DNA of 32,596 nt from Acinetobacter sp. ANC 4204 (GCF_002135205.1 NZ_NEFZ01000015.1:1-32596), one strand, 5' to 3'. Positions 7,812 through 16,439 are shown, counted from the stretch's first letter. The notes: generated from the sequence alone by a model not told the origin. Numbers and translations: made by a program.

Positions 7812-8201
7812 CTACTTTTGCAGGGAGGGAGCTATTTTTTGATGCTTTTTGGCAAGACGTTGTAATTTTTGCCAAGCAAATTGTAATTGCTGGTGCAACT
7901 CTGCATTAGGCACTGTTTCTATCCCCATTTTAGGCATAACCACAATATCTAAAGTTAATTGCTGTTGATGCAAGCGAAAGCTTTCGCGAGCCAAACGTTT
8001 TACTCTATTTCTTTCGTGTGCACGACGCACTTTCTTTTTAGCAACAACAATACCCAAACGACTATGAGGTTGTTCGGTCAGTTTTGCTAGAAATAAGAAA
8101 TGGGGTTGATGCACTTTAAAAAGCGCACCATCGAAGACACTTTTATAATCGGCAGCACAGCGAATACGAACCTCTGTGCTGAAGCCATAAAGTGTAGTCA
8201 T
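7812..8201 (-). CDS. rnpA: Ribonuclease P protein component
   Basis: A 129-residue basic protein that joins the RNase P RNA to remove 5' leaders from pre-tRNAs. The RNR signature (RAHERNRVKRLARESFR) and SRLGIVVAKKKV are clear. I use the ATG at 8201 (MTTLYGFSTE); an in-frame TTG at 8210 is possible because GGGTG lies only two bases from the ATG. A short CGCTT/AAGCG hairpin lies just before it in the rpmH-rnpA gap and may lower rnpA output relative to rpmH; that is inference. Confidence 0.96.
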   Translation of the reverse strand: MTTLYGFSTEVRIRCAADYKSVFDGALFKVHQPHFLFLAKLTEQPHSRLGIVVAKKKVRRAHERNRVKRLARESFRLHQQQLTLDIVVMPKMGIETVPNAELHQQLQFAWQKLQRLAKKHQKIAPSLQK

Positions 8202-8235
8202 AACACCCAAAATCGCTTTAAGCGTTAACTATTGA

Positions 8236-8370
8236 TTAAACAGTTAAGCTGTGACGACCTTTTGCACGACGACGAGCTAATACTTGGCGACCAGCTTTAG
8301 TAGCCATACGAGCACGGAAACCATGAACGCGCTTACGCTTTAATTCAGATGGTTGGAATGTACGTTTCAT
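8236..8370 (-). CDS. rpmH: 50S ribosomal protein L34
   Basis: A 44-residue, very basic protein reading [20 protein letters not shown] and ending in [10 protein letters not shown], the full and invariant L34 pattern. It is a structural protein of the large ribosomal subunit. GGAG lies ten bases before the ATG on the minus strand. A near-perfect sigma-70 promoter lies 40 bases upstream. It is the first gene of the rpmH-rnpA-yidD-yidC cluster and borders oriC. Confidence 0.98.
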
Positions 8371-8409
8371 ATCGAAACTCCAAAAATGATCATTCAATGA
8401 AGGTTCGCG

Positions 8410-8438
8410 ATTTTAGTGTTCATTGCTTGAGCTGTCAA
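8410..8438 (-). promoter_or_regulatory. Sigma-70 promoter of rpmH
   Basis: On the minus strand TTGACA (8433-8438) is followed after exactly 17 bases by TAAAAT (8410-8415), then the rpmH leader. Strength should be high, fitting a ribosomal protein gene. Confidence 0.85.
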
Positions 8439-8439
8439 T

Positions 8440-8960
8440 GAAAAATAGATTTTCTTGCAAAATTAACTTGTTTTTAATGTATCCCTGCAATAAAAGCTCA
8501 AATCGCTTATTACACAGCGTTTTTTATTATACACAAGCTAGATTATTGTTTATTAAAGTGATATAAGTTATCAGCAAGATTATTCACATAATTATCCACA
8601 GCTGTTTAAATTCAATTACATTGCAATGTTTTAAATTTAAATTCATATCTCAAGCGAAGTTATCCCCAAAAAACAACGCTCTTATAAATAAATTCAAATT
8701 TATAAATTTAAATTTATTACTATTAGGGTTGTATTTTTCTGTGGAAATTGCACTTTTCTATTTAAAAAACATAATTATATGGTGTGGATAAAGTTGTTTT
8801 TATAAAAATAATAGTTTGTGGATAACTTTATGCTATATTCTATCCACAGTTTGAGGATAAGCTTATCCACAATAGCATTTGAATTTAAATTTGTTTTCAT
8901 AAGTAGTCTTTTTGAGCAATATCGACAGAATTTCCCATGACAGATGTGGATAACTTGGTT
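8440..8960. other. Chromosomal replication origin oriC
   Basis: The gene-free region between rpmH and dnaA. It contains five perfect DnaA boxes (TTATCCACA): 8592-8600 plus, 8783-8791 minus, 8817-8825 minus, 8863-8871 plus and 8945-8953 minus. One-mismatch boxes lie at 8580-8588, 8660-8668, 8840-8848 and 8852-8860. Almost pure A/T runs at 8631-8646 and 8681-8726 are the likely unwinding element; TACTATTAG at 8718-8726 resembles a DnaA-trio. A 12-base palindrome lies at 8618-8629. Box clustering, position and AT-richness are seen; the unwinding role is inferred. Origins between rpmH and dnaA are usual in this group. Confidence 0.92.
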
Positions 8961-8965
8961 AGAAT
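8937..8965 (+). promoter_or_regulatory. dnaA promoter with a DnaA box in its spacer
   Basis: ATGACA (8937-8942), 17 bases, then TAGAAT (8960-8965). A perfect DnaA box (8945-8953) sits between the two hexamers, so DnaA binding should block RNA polymerase. A GC-rich discriminator (GGCGACCCGC) follows. Confidence 0.7.
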
Positions 8966-8969
8966 GGCG

Positions 8970-8985
8970 ACCCGCTTCGGTGGGT
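8970..8985 (+). promoter_or_regulatory. UUCG-tetraloop hairpin at the dnaA mRNA 5' end
   Basis: ACCCGC (8970-8975) pairs with GTGGGT (8980-8985), with one G-U pair, around a C(UUCG)G tetraloop. It begins about where the predicted transcript starts, suggesting 5'-end stabilisation. Confidence 0.6.
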
Positions 8986-9031
8986 GCTTCGTATTTTTAT
9001 TAATTATCGATGGAATGAATAGGGGTTTCAC

Positions 9032-10411
9032 ATGCTTTGGACGGACTGCTTAACTCGCTTGCGACAAGAGCTATCTGGGAATGTCTTTACGATGTGGATA
9101 CGCCCTTTAGTTGCAGAAGAGTTAAATGACACATTACGTCTGTATGCGCCGAATCCCTATTGGACACGTTACATTCAAGAACACCATCTTGAGTTGATTA
9201 CTATTTTAGTTGAACAACTCTCTGAAGGACGTGTGCGTAAGGTTGAAATTCTAGTCGATTCAAGACCTGGGGCGATTTTATCTGCGGCTGAACAACCTGC
9301 AACCACAACTGCAGCTTTAGAGTCAGCACCTACGCCTGTGCAGCGCCCTAAAAAAGAAAAAGACGAAAGTCCTGCTAAAAATAATCGTAAACGTCAGCTT
9401 AACCCTTTATTTAGTTTCTCACTTTTTGTTGAGGGGCGTTCAAACCAGATGGCTGCTGAAACATGTCGTAAGGTTTTGACTCAGTTGGGGGCTTCTCAGC
9501 ACAATCCATTATTTTTATATGGTCCGACTGGATTGGGTAAAACGCATTTAATGCAGGCGGTTGGTAATGCTTTATTGCAAGCCAAGCCTAATGCGCGCGT
9601 CATGTATATGACGGCTGAAAGTTTTGTGCAGGATTTTGTCAGCTCTTTGCAACAGGGCAAAGTGGAAGAATTTAAGAAAAATTGCCGATCTTTAGATCTA
9701 TTATTGGTCGATGATATTCACTTACTTGCAGGAAAAGAGGCAAGTTTAGTGGAGTTTTTCTATACATTTAACGCACTTTTAGATGAGTCTAAGCAAATTA
9801 TTTTGACTTCTGACCGCTATCCAAAAGAATTGACTGAATTAGACCCTCGTTTGGTTTCACGTTTTTCGTGGGGCTTATCGGTGGGGGTTGAACCACCAGA
9901 TATTGAAACACGAATTGAAATTTTGCTGAAAAAAGCAGAAAGCAATGACGTCGAACTGCCGCGAAATTGTGCCTTGTTTATTGCACAACAAGTCGTTGCG
10001 AATGTTCGTGAGCTTGAAGGTGCGTTGAATAAAGTGGTGGCCATTTCGCGCTTTAAAGGCACAGCGATTGACTTAGATGTCGTGCGTGAGTCTTTAAAAG
10101 ACGTCTTGGCGATTCGTGCACGAACCATCAGTACTGAAAATATTCAACGTGTGGTGAGTGAGTACTTTAGAATTCCACTGAAAGAGTTGGTTGGACCTAA
10201 ACGTACCCGTATTTATGCACGCCCACGCCAATTGGCGATGGGTTTGGCGCGTGAGTTAACGGGCGACAGTTTCCCTGAAATTGGGATGGCTTTTGGTGGG
10301 CGTGATCATAGTACGGTGATGCATGCCTGTGAAAAAGTGGTCAGTCTGAGAGATGAAGATCCGATCTTCAATGAGGACTATAAAAACTTACAGCGCTTAC
10401 TACAAAGTTAA
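9032..10411 (+). CDS. dnaA: Chromosomal replication initiator DnaA
   Basis: A 459-residue initiator that binds DnaA boxes, oligomerises with ATP and opens oriC. In order: N-terminal domain I (LRQELSGNVFTMWIRPL), a charged linker (about 85-130), and the AAA+ domain with Walker A GPTGLGKTH (about 164-172) and Walker B LLLVDDIHLL. The sensor region and arginine finger (RLVSRFSWG) follow. C-terminal domain IV carries the DNA-binding signature GGRDHSTVMHAC (near residue 421). AGGGG lies eleven bases upstream of the ATG. It is transcribed from a promoter embedded in the origin and followed by dnaN, recF and gyrB in the same direction. Confidence 0.98.
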   Translation: MLWTDCLTRLRQELSGNVFTMWIRPLVAEELNDTLRLYAPNPYWTRYIQEHHLELITILVEQLSEGRVRKVEILVDSRPGAILSAAEQPATTTAALESAPTPVQRPKKEKDESPAKNNRKRQLNPLFSFSLFVEGRSNQMAAETCRKVLTQLGASQHNPLFLYGPTGLGKTHLMQAVGNALLQAKPNARVMYMTAESFVQDFVSSLQQGKVEEFKKNCRSLDLLLVDDIHLLAGKEASLVEFFYTFNALLDESKQIILTSDRYPKELTELDPRLVSRFSWGLSVGVEPPDIETRIEILLKKAESNDVELPRNCALFIAQQVVANVRELEGALNKVVAISRFKGTAIDLDVVRESLKDVLAIRARTISTENIQRVVSEYFRIPLKELVGPKRTRIYARPRQLAMGLARELTGDSFPEIGMAFGGRDHSTVMHACEKVVSLRDEDPIFNEDYKNLQRLLQS

Positions 10412-10439
10412 GTGTGATTGTTCAAATTCTGTTCTTGCA

Positions 10440-10460
10440 ATGCGGCATGTTCTGCCGCAT
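10440..10460 (+). promoter_or_regulatory. Hairpin in the dnaA-dnaN gap
   Basis: Stem ATGCGGCA/TGCCGCAT with loop TGTTC. No T-run follows, so it is not a classical terminator; it may act as an attenuator or RNA-processing site. Confidence 0.5.
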
Positions 10461-10521
10461 AGTACACTGCTAAAAACACTTTTATTTATTCTTTTATCTT
10501 CAGTTTTTCGAGGAATGTATC

Positions 10522-11670
10522 GTGCGTTTAAAAATCGCGAAAGAAAGCTTACTTAATGTTCTATCACATGTCGTAGGAGCGGTTGAACGTCGCCATACTT
10601 TAAACATTCTTTCAAATGTCAAAGTTCAAGTAAATCAAGAGTCTTTGACTATTACAGGCTCTGATTTAGAGGTTGAGCTGGTTGCCAGTACCACACTTGC
10701 TGATGGGGCATGTTTACAAGCGGGTGAAACAACTGTTCCTGCACGTAAGTTGATGGATATTTGTAAATCTTTGCCAACTGCAGCCTTAATTGACTTACAG
10801 ATTACTGAAGATCAACGCTGTATTTTAAAGTCAGGCAATAGCCGTTTTGTTCTCGGGACTTTACCAGCTGAAGATTATCCACTTTTAAGCACAGAAAACA
10901 CGCAAGGCACCCAAGTAGCGGTGACGCAGCGTGAATTAAAGCGTTTATTTGAAAAAACTGCTTTTGCTATGGCGGTACAAGACGTACGTTTCTACCTTAC
11001 AGGGACTTTACTTGAGATTGATAACAATCAATTACGTGCAGTCACGACTGATGGTCACCGTTTGGCGCTGTGTGAAACTGTCGCCAGCTCAAATGCAACC
11101 CAGTTGATCCAAGCCATTGTGCCACGTAAAGCTGTAGCTGAATTACAACGTTTACTGAGCATTGAAGATGAGCAATTGGCATTGTTGATTGGTCGTGAGC
11201 TGTTGAATGTGACCATTTCAATTGCTAGTCGTGACAAAGAACAAGGTGAAACCACTGTTCGTTTCACGACGAAACTGATTGATGGTAAATTCCCTGACTA
11301 TCGCCGTGTGATTCCACGTGGTGGTGATAAAAATGTCTTAATTGCACATGATGTCTTTAAGCAATCTTTACAACGTGTTTCGATTTTAAGTAATGAAAAA
11401 CTACGTGGTGTGTTCTTAAATTTTGATGCCGATACGCTACAGCTTCGTGCGAATAACCCAGAACAAGATGAAGCCGTAGAAGACTTGGCGATTCAATATA
11501 GTAATGCACCAATGGAAATGTCTTTTAATGCCCAATATATCTTGGATGTATTAGGTGCATTGGATGGTGATGATGTGTCTATGACCATGACCGAAGCCAA
11601 TCAGTCGGTTTTGGTTCAAGACCCTGCGCATCAAGATCAGACTTATGTTGTTATGCCAATGCGTGTTTAA
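10522..11670 (+). CDS. dnaN: DNA polymerase III beta sliding clamp
   Basis: A 382-residue clamp with the normal family length and three repeated clamp domains. The C-terminal end YVVMPMRV is the conserved DnaN terminus that contributes to the client-binding pocket. The clamp ring tethers polymerase III and other enzymes to DNA. Translation starts at GTG (10522), eight bases after GAGG, giving MRLKIAKESLL as in relatives. It lies 110 bases after dnaA and 15 before recF, so dnaN and recF are almost certainly co-transcribed. Confidence 0.97.
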   Translation: MRLKIAKESLLNVLSHVVGAVERRHTLNILSNVKVQVNQESLTITGSDLEVELVASTTLADGACLQAGETTVPARKLMDICKSLPTAALIDLQITEDQRCILKSGNSRFVLGTLPAEDYPLLSTENTQGTQVAVTQRELKRLFEKTAFAMAVQDVRFYLTGTLLEIDNNQLRAVTTDGHRLALCETVASSNATQLIQAIVPRKAVAELQRLLSIEDEQLALLIGRELLNVTISIASRDKEQGETTVRFTTKLIDGKFPDYRRVIPRGGDKNVLIAHDVFKQSLQRVSILSNEKLRGVFLNFDADTLQLRANNPEQDEAVEDLAIQYSNAPMEMSFNAQYILDVLGALDGDDVSMTMTEANQSVLVQDPAHQDQTYVVMPMRV

Positions 11671-11685
11671 GACTTAGGTTGACGC

Positions 11686-12768
11686 ATGCAAATTACGCGT
11701 TTAAATATCGAACGTGTTCGAAATTTAAAGACGGTTGCTCTCCATGGATTGCAACCGTTTAATGTTTTTTATGGGCAAAATGGTTCAGGCAAAACCTCAA
11801 TTTTGGAAGCCATCCATCTGCTAGCGACAGGGCGCTCCTTCCGTACCCATATTCCTAAAAACTACATTCAAACCGATACCCAAGATGCCATAATTTTCGC
11901 GCAGTCCAGTACAGAAAAGATTGGCATGCAGAAGCTGTTGTCAGGTGAACAGTTGATTAAGGTCAATGGTGACAACATTGCCACCCAAGGGCAGTTAGCC
12001 AAAATTCTTCCCCTACAACTGATTGATCCACAAAGTACCGATATTATTGATCATGGTGCGAAGCCGAGAAGGCAGCTACTCGATTGGTTGATGTTCCACG
12101 TGGAACCAGAGTTTTATCATGCATGGCAATATTACTCGCGTGCCTTAAAACAACGGAACAGTTTACTTAAAACACGACGAAATTTAAGTTTGGTAGACTT
12201 GGAACCGTGGAACAAAATGCTCAGTGATTATGGAGAAATGCTACATTCGCAAAGAGTGAGTATTGTGGAGCAATGGAAGGACTTTTTTGAGCAAGATTTA
12301 AAACAACTTTTGCCACATATTCAGGTTGACTTGGAATACAGTCCAGGGTTTCACACCGATGTAGGGTTACTGCATGACCTGCAAAGTCACCATCAAAAAG
12401 ACCTTGACCGCCGCTATACGGAATATGGGCCGCATAAGGCAGATTTACGTTTAAAAACAAGCCTAGGTGATGCGGACGTGGTGCTTTCACGGGGACAAAA
12501 AAAGCTGTTAATCATAGCTTTAAAACTGTCACAGATTGCAATGCTGCATGCCTGTAATAAGGAAACTGTGGTATTATTAGATGATCTGACAGCAGAATTA
12601 GATTTAACAGCACAACAACGTTTAATTGAGCGATTGAGCCAACTAGGTAGTCAAGTTTTTATTACCACTTTAGAGTATGAATCAGTCAAAAATCACTTAC
12701 ATGATTTATCTATTTCTTATCAATTATTCTGTGTTGAAAATGGTCAAGTTCAAGTTGTCGCACAATGA
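11686..12768 (+). CDS. recF: DNA replication and repair protein RecF
   Basis: A 360-residue SMC-like ATPase. With RecO and RecR it loads RecA at gapped DNA. Visible motifs are Walker A GQNGSGKTS (residues 30-38), the ABC signature SRGQKKLL, and Walker B VVLLDDLTAELD. It is 15 bases downstream of dnaN and 52 upstream of gyrB. A parS-like palindrome is embedded in the coding sequence (MFHVEP), so the site is under both protein and DNA-binding constraint. Confidence 0.97.
   Translation: MQITRLNIERVRNLKTVALHGLQPFNVFYGQNGSGKTSILEAIHLLATGRSFRTHIPKNYIQTDTQDAIIFAQSSTEKIGMQKLLSGEQLIKVNGDNIATQGQLAKILPLQLIDPQSTDIIDHGAKPRRQLLDWLMFHVEPEFYHAWQYYSRALKQRNSLLKTRRNLSLVDLEPWNKMLSDYGEMLHSQRVSIVEQWKDFFEQDLKQLLPHIQVDLEYSPGFHTDVGLLHDLQSHHQKDLDRRYTEYGPHKADLRLKTSLGDADVVLSRGQKKLLIIALKLSQIAMLHACNKETVVLLDDLTAELDLTAQQRLIERLSQLGSQVFITTLEYESVKNHLHDLSISYQLFCVENGQVQVVAQ
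12092..12107. other. parS-like ParB-binding site inside recF
   Basis: TGTTCCACGTGGAACC has the perfectly symmetrical 14-base core GTTCCACGTGGAAC, identical to the pseudomonad-type parS core. It is 3.1 kb right of the origin. Confidence 0.85.
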
Positions 12769-12820
12769 TTTTAGATTTTACCCATCACGGGATAGACCTA
12801 TTTTTCGCTAGGGAGAAACC

Positions 12821-15292
12821 ATGAGTTCAGAAGATCAACAAGCTGCTTCTCAAACGGAACAAACCACAGAAAAAGCTTATGATTCCTCTAGTATCAAAGT
12901 ATTACGTGGATTGGACGCAGTACGTAAACGTCCAGGTATGTATATTGGTGATACGGATGATGGTTCAGGCTTACACCATATGGTGTTTGAGGTGGTGGAT
13001 AATGCGATCGACGAAGCGCTTGCAGGTCACTGTGATGAAATCTTGGTGACGATTCACGAAGATGAATCTGTCAGTGTATCGGACAATGGCCGTGGTATTC
13101 CGACCGATATTCACCCTGAAGAAGGGGTTTCTGCAGCAGAAGTTATTCTCACTATTCTGCACGCAGGCGGTAAGTTTGATGACAATAGTTACAAGGTTTC
13201 AGGTGGACTACATGGTGTAGGTGTATCTGTGGTGAATGCATTGTCACGTAAGTTAGAATTGACGATTCACCGTGCCGGGCATATTCACCAACAAGAATAC
13301 AAACATGGTGATCCTGTTTATCCTTTAGCAGTAATTGGTGATACCGAAACGACAGGAACAACTGTACGTTTTTGGCCAAGTGCTGAAACTTTTAGTCAGA
13401 CTATTTTCAATGTCGATATTTTGGCACGCCGTTTACGTGAATTGTCTTTCTTGAACGCAGGCGTGCGCATCGTTTTGCGCGATGAGCGTATCCATGCGGA
13501 ACATGTGTTTGACTACGAAGGCGGTCTGTCTGAGTTTGTGAAATATATTAACCAAGGCAAAACACATCTAAATGACATTTTTCATTTTACCGTACAAGCG
13601 GAAAATGGCATTGGGGTCGAAGTGGCATTGCAGTGGAATGATACTTATCAAGAAAATGTCCGTTGCTTCACCAACAACATTCCACAAAAAGATGGCGGAA
13701 CGCATTTAGCAGGTTTCCGTGCAGCCTTAACCCGTGGCTTAAACAGCTACATGGAAAATGAAAACTTACTCAAAAAAGAGAAAGTAGCCGTTTCAGGGGA
13801 TGATGCTCGTGAAGGTTTAACTGCGATTGTTTCAGTGAAAGTTCCTGATCCGAAGTTCTCTTCACAAACCAAAGAAAAGTTGGTTTCAAGTGAAGTGAAA
13901 CCGGCGGTTGAACAGGCAATGAATAAATCATTCTCTGAATATTTGCTTGAAAACCCACAAGCGGCAAAAGCCATTGCAGGCAAAATTATTGATGCAGCTC
14001 GTGCCCGTGATGCGGCGCGTAAAGCGCGTGAAATGACGCGTCGTAAAAGTGCTTTAGATATTGCTGGTTTACCTGGTAAATTGGCGGATTGCCAAGAGAA
14101 AGATCCTGCATTGTCTGAATTGTATCTGGTCGAGGGTGACTCTGCGGGTGGTAGTGCGAAACAAGGTCGTAACCGTAAGATGCAAGCGATTTTACCGTTG
14201 AAAGGTAAAATCCTAAACGTGGAACGTGCGCGTTTTGACAAGATGATTTCATCACAAGAAGTGGGCACGCTGATTACGGCATTAGGTTGTGGTATTGGTC
14301 GTGAAGAGTACAACCCGGACAAATTGCGTTATCATAAAATCATCATCATGACCGATGCGGACGTGGATGGTTCGCACATTCGTACCTTATTGTTGACTTT
14401 CTTCTTCCGTCAAATGCCAGAGCTAGTAGAACGTGGTTATATCTATATTGCACAGCCACCGTTATACAAGCTGAAAAAAGGCAAACAAGAGCAATATATT
14501 AAAGATAATGATGCGCTTGAAACCTATTTAATTTCAAACGCAATTGATGAGCTTGAATTACACGTTAGTGAAGCTGCACCTGCAATTCGTGGTGAAGCTT
14601 TGGCGAATGTGATTGCAGATTATCAAACGTCTCAGAAGAGCTTGCAGCGTCTAACAGTTCGTTATCCTGCCAGTGTTCTAGATGCATTGATTTCTGTGGA
14701 AGGCTTTAAGCTTGATCACAATCATGATCGAGCTTATGTTGAGCAGTGGGCTGAGCAAGTGCGTAGCGCTGTGGCAGAAATTCAGCCAAGCTTGCGTCCT
14801 GAGCTGAGCTTAGAAATGTTTGAAAAAGAGCTGGCAGATGGTCAAAAGATCGAGACTTATTTGCCTCGTATCACCATCTATGTACACAATCTGCCGCACA
14901 GTTATTTACTAGATGCGGGTTTATTGGGTTCAGGTGAATATGCACGCTTGCTGAAAAACTCCAAGAGCTGGTTCACGCTGCTTGAAGACGGTGCTTACCT
15001 GCAAAAAGGTGATCGTAAAATTGCAGTCACCAACTTCCATCAAGTCTGGCAGCATATTTTGTCTGATTCACGTCGCGGTATGATGATTCAGCGCTATAAA
15101 GGCTTGGGTGAGATGAATGCGGACCAGCTTTGGGAAACCACAATGGATCCTGAAAACCGCAACATGCTACAAGTGACGATTGAGGATGCGATTGAGGCTG
15201 ATCGTATGTTCTCTTGTTTGATGGGTGATGACGTGGAACCACGTCGTGCATTTATTGAAGAGAATGCACTGAATGCGGATATTGATGCTTAA
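12821..15292 (+). CDS. gyrB: DNA gyrase subunit B
   Basis: An 823-residue type II topoisomerase subunit that with GyrA supplies ATP-driven negative supercoiling. In order: GHKL ATPase (VVDNAIDEAL, DNGRGIP, GGLHGVGVSVVNAL), transducer with QKDGGTHLAGF, TOPRIM metal-binding domain (EGDSAGGSAKQGR near residue 437 and DADVDGSHI near 511), and the C-terminal QRYKGLGEMNADQLWETTM. The length is close to E. coli GyrB (804). GGGAG lies seven bases before the ATG. A strong terminator follows, ending the dnaA-gyrB series. Confidence 0.98.
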   Translation: MSSEDQQAASQTEQTTEKAYDSSSIKVLRGLDAVRKRPGMYIGDTDDGSGLHHMVFEVVDNAIDEALAGHCDEILVTIHEDESVSVSDNGRGIPTDIHPEEGVSAAEVILTILHAGGKFDDNSYKVSGGLHGVGVSVVNALSRKLELTIHRAGHIHQQEYKHGDPVYPLAVIGDTETTGTTVRFWPSAETFSQTIFNVDILARRLRELSFLNAGVRIVLRDERIHAEHVFDYEGGLSEFVKYINQGKTHLNDIFHFTVQAENGIGVEVALQWNDTYQENVRCFTNNIPQKDGGTHLAGFRAALTRGLNSYMENENLLKKEKVAVSGDDAREGLTAIVSVKVPDPKFSSQTKEKLVSSEVKPAVEQAMNKSFSEYLLENPQAAKAIAGKIIDAARARDAARKAREMTRRKSALDIAGLPGKLADCQEKDPALSELYLVEGDSAGGSAKQGRNRKMQAILPLKGKILNVERARFDKMISSQEVGTLITALGCGIGREEYNPDKLRYHKIIIMTDADVDGSHIRTLLLTFFFRQMPELVERGYIYIAQPPLYKLKKGKQEQYIKDNDALETYLISNAIDELELHVSEAAPAIRGEALANVIADYQTSQKSLQRLTVRYPASVLDALISVEGFKLDHNHDRAYVEQWAEQVRSAVAEIQPSLRPELSLEMFEKELADGQKIETYLPRITIYVHNLPHSYLLDAGLLGSGEYARLLKNSKSWFTLLEDGAYLQKGDRKIAVTNFHQVWQHILSDSRRGMMIQRYKGLGEMNADQLWETTMDPENRNMLQVTIEDAIEADRMFSCLMGDDVEPRRAFIEENALNADIDA

Positions 15293-15312
15293 ACGCTTTA
15301 CAAAATACATAG

Positions 15313-15341
15313 AAAAAAGCACTCGTTAGAGTGCTTTTTTT
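15313..15341 (+). terminator. Terminator after gyrB
   Basis: A 12-bp stem (15313-15324 with 15329-15340), loop GTTA, ending in seven T. Confidence 0.9.
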
Positions 15342-15433
15342 ACAGCATTTTTTATGCTTTTGAATAAAATATAAGCAATGTACAATGTTATTAAACTGAC
15401 TTATAGCGATGTCATGATGTAAGTATCAAGTCT

Positions 15434-15450
15434 TTTTGCACAGTGCAAAA
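15434..15450. promoter_or_regulatory. 17-bp palindrome upstream of the NTF2-like gene
   Basis: TTTTGCAC and GTGCAAAA flank a single central A. The site lies 13 bases before the start codon and could be an operator or an mRNA hairpin; no regulator is identified. Confidence 0.6.
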
Positions 15451-15462
15451 TGTGAGGTCATT

Positions 15463-15831
15463 ATGATGGATAACCAACTAGAACAAGTACGCGACATTTG
15501 GGTGAATGCATTTTTCACCGGTAATTATGAAGTTTTAGCTCAATATGAAGATGAGCATTTTAAAGTGGTCTATGAGCAAGCCGATCGTGTAGAAAGCAAC
15601 TATACACGCTATGAAAAGATCGCACATGCGGTGAAAAATGGGGTTTGGAAACCTCAAAAACCTGATGTCGAATTTGAAGAATTTGAGTTTAACCGAGACC
15701 AAACACGCTGTCAGGTTTTGATTGGTTTGGTTGAAAATCGCCAACAAATCCAAGAAACATGGATCTTCGATCGGGGTTGGAAAATACAAGAATTACGTTT
15801 TTTAAAGGCGAAAAGAGCCGTTTTAAATTAA
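15463..15831 (+). CDS. Small NTF2-like (SnoaL-type) protein, function unknown
   Basis: A 122-residue soluble, acidic protein. The order of an N-terminal helical part (DIWVNAFFTGNYEVLAQYEDEHFKVV) followed by strands (TRCQVLIGLVE, QETWIFDRGWKIQELRFL) resembles the NTF2/SnoaL fold used for ligand binding or simple catalysis. No catalytic residues can be assigned. GAGG (15454-15457) serves either of two adjacent ATG codons (15463 or 15466); the upstream TTG at 15436 is unlikely because it lies in the palindrome. Family placement is from the strand pattern only. Confidence 0.7.
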   Translation: MMDNQLEQVRDIWVNAFFTGNYEVLAQYEDEHFKVVYEQADRVESNYTRYEKIAHAVKNGVWKPQKPDVEFEEFEFNRDQTRCQVLIGLVENRQQIQETWIFDRGWKIQELRFLKAKRAVLN

Positions 15832-16381
15832 AGAAAAACGGCTAAAAAGGGTTAACTTTAGCTAAAAGAATCGAATAAATAAGCATCACCAAGCTGTGGA
15901 TAAAATATAAATACGCTTTATATTAGGTGTCAAAATACGTATAATTTTATCCACAATGGATGTGATCTGAAGAATCTAAATTTAAAAGTTGTGATATTTT
16001 TTGAATTTAAAAACCGCTTTTCTGTTTACCTTGTCCTTTTAAATTCAAAACAAACTGTTTTTGAATAATTTGAAATGTTGCTGTTGTTTAGTGGCCGAGA
16101 TGTTTTGCTACAGAAAATTGTGCTTTGGACACGCATAATTAAGTTTATTTGAGTTTACATGATTGAATATTTTATTAATTTAGCAGAATTAAATAATCGA
16201 AAAATCACTTTTTAAGAATATCTAAATAATAGTTATTATTTTTTATAAGTATATGTTTTATTTTAAAAAAATATAATTTTCTTGATGGAAAACTGGATTG
16301 ATTTTTATATCAAAAAGGTCCGTTTGGAGAGTGTTTGAAAAACATTCAGCCAAAGTCCGCCGATAAAAATGAAAAAGCATA
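15832..16381. other. Gene-free AT-rich region with a second DnaA-box cluster
   Basis: No convincing gene is seen here. The stretch holds two perfect DnaA boxes, 15895-15903 (minus) and 15947-15955 (plus), inside a 12-base inverted repeat (15895-15906 and 15944-15955). A second perfect 14-base inverted repeat made of A/T-rich TTTTGAATTTAAAA lies at 15999-16012 and 16037-16050. The remainder to 16381 is strongly AT-rich without further recognised signals. A hairpin (15816-15824 with 15835-15843) straddles the stop of the preceding gene. Confidence 0.7.
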
Positions 16382-16412
16382 AAAAAACCCGCGATGCTTG
16401 TGCATCACGGGC
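16382..16412 (-). terminator. Terminator after the ABC-F gene
   Basis: Ten-base arms (16389-16398 and 16403-16412) with one mismatch, loop of four, and seven T on the minus strand (16382-16388). Confidence 0.88.
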
Positions 16413-16439
16413 AGTGGTAGCTGTGTTAGATAGAATGTT

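Noticed and set aside
11303..11322. TTCCACGTGGTGG in dnaN as a fourth parS site
   Set aside because: The central CACGTG is present but the outer GTT/AAC bases needed for ParB binding are missing.
13747..14322. A 191-codon minus-strand open frame inside gyrB
   Set aside because: It is the antisense shadow of a conserved gene in a phase that avoids stops; no ribosome-binding site or family resemblance.
15229..15248. Palindrome-like GACGTGG...CCACGTC at the end of gyrB as a regulatory site
   Set aside because: It is coding sequence for conserved DDVEPRR residues and lacks the parS core.
15816..15843. Hairpin AGCCGTTTT/AAAACGGCT across the stop of the NTF2-like gene as a terminator
   Set aside because: No T-run follows on the plus strand, so it is mentioned as a hairpin only.
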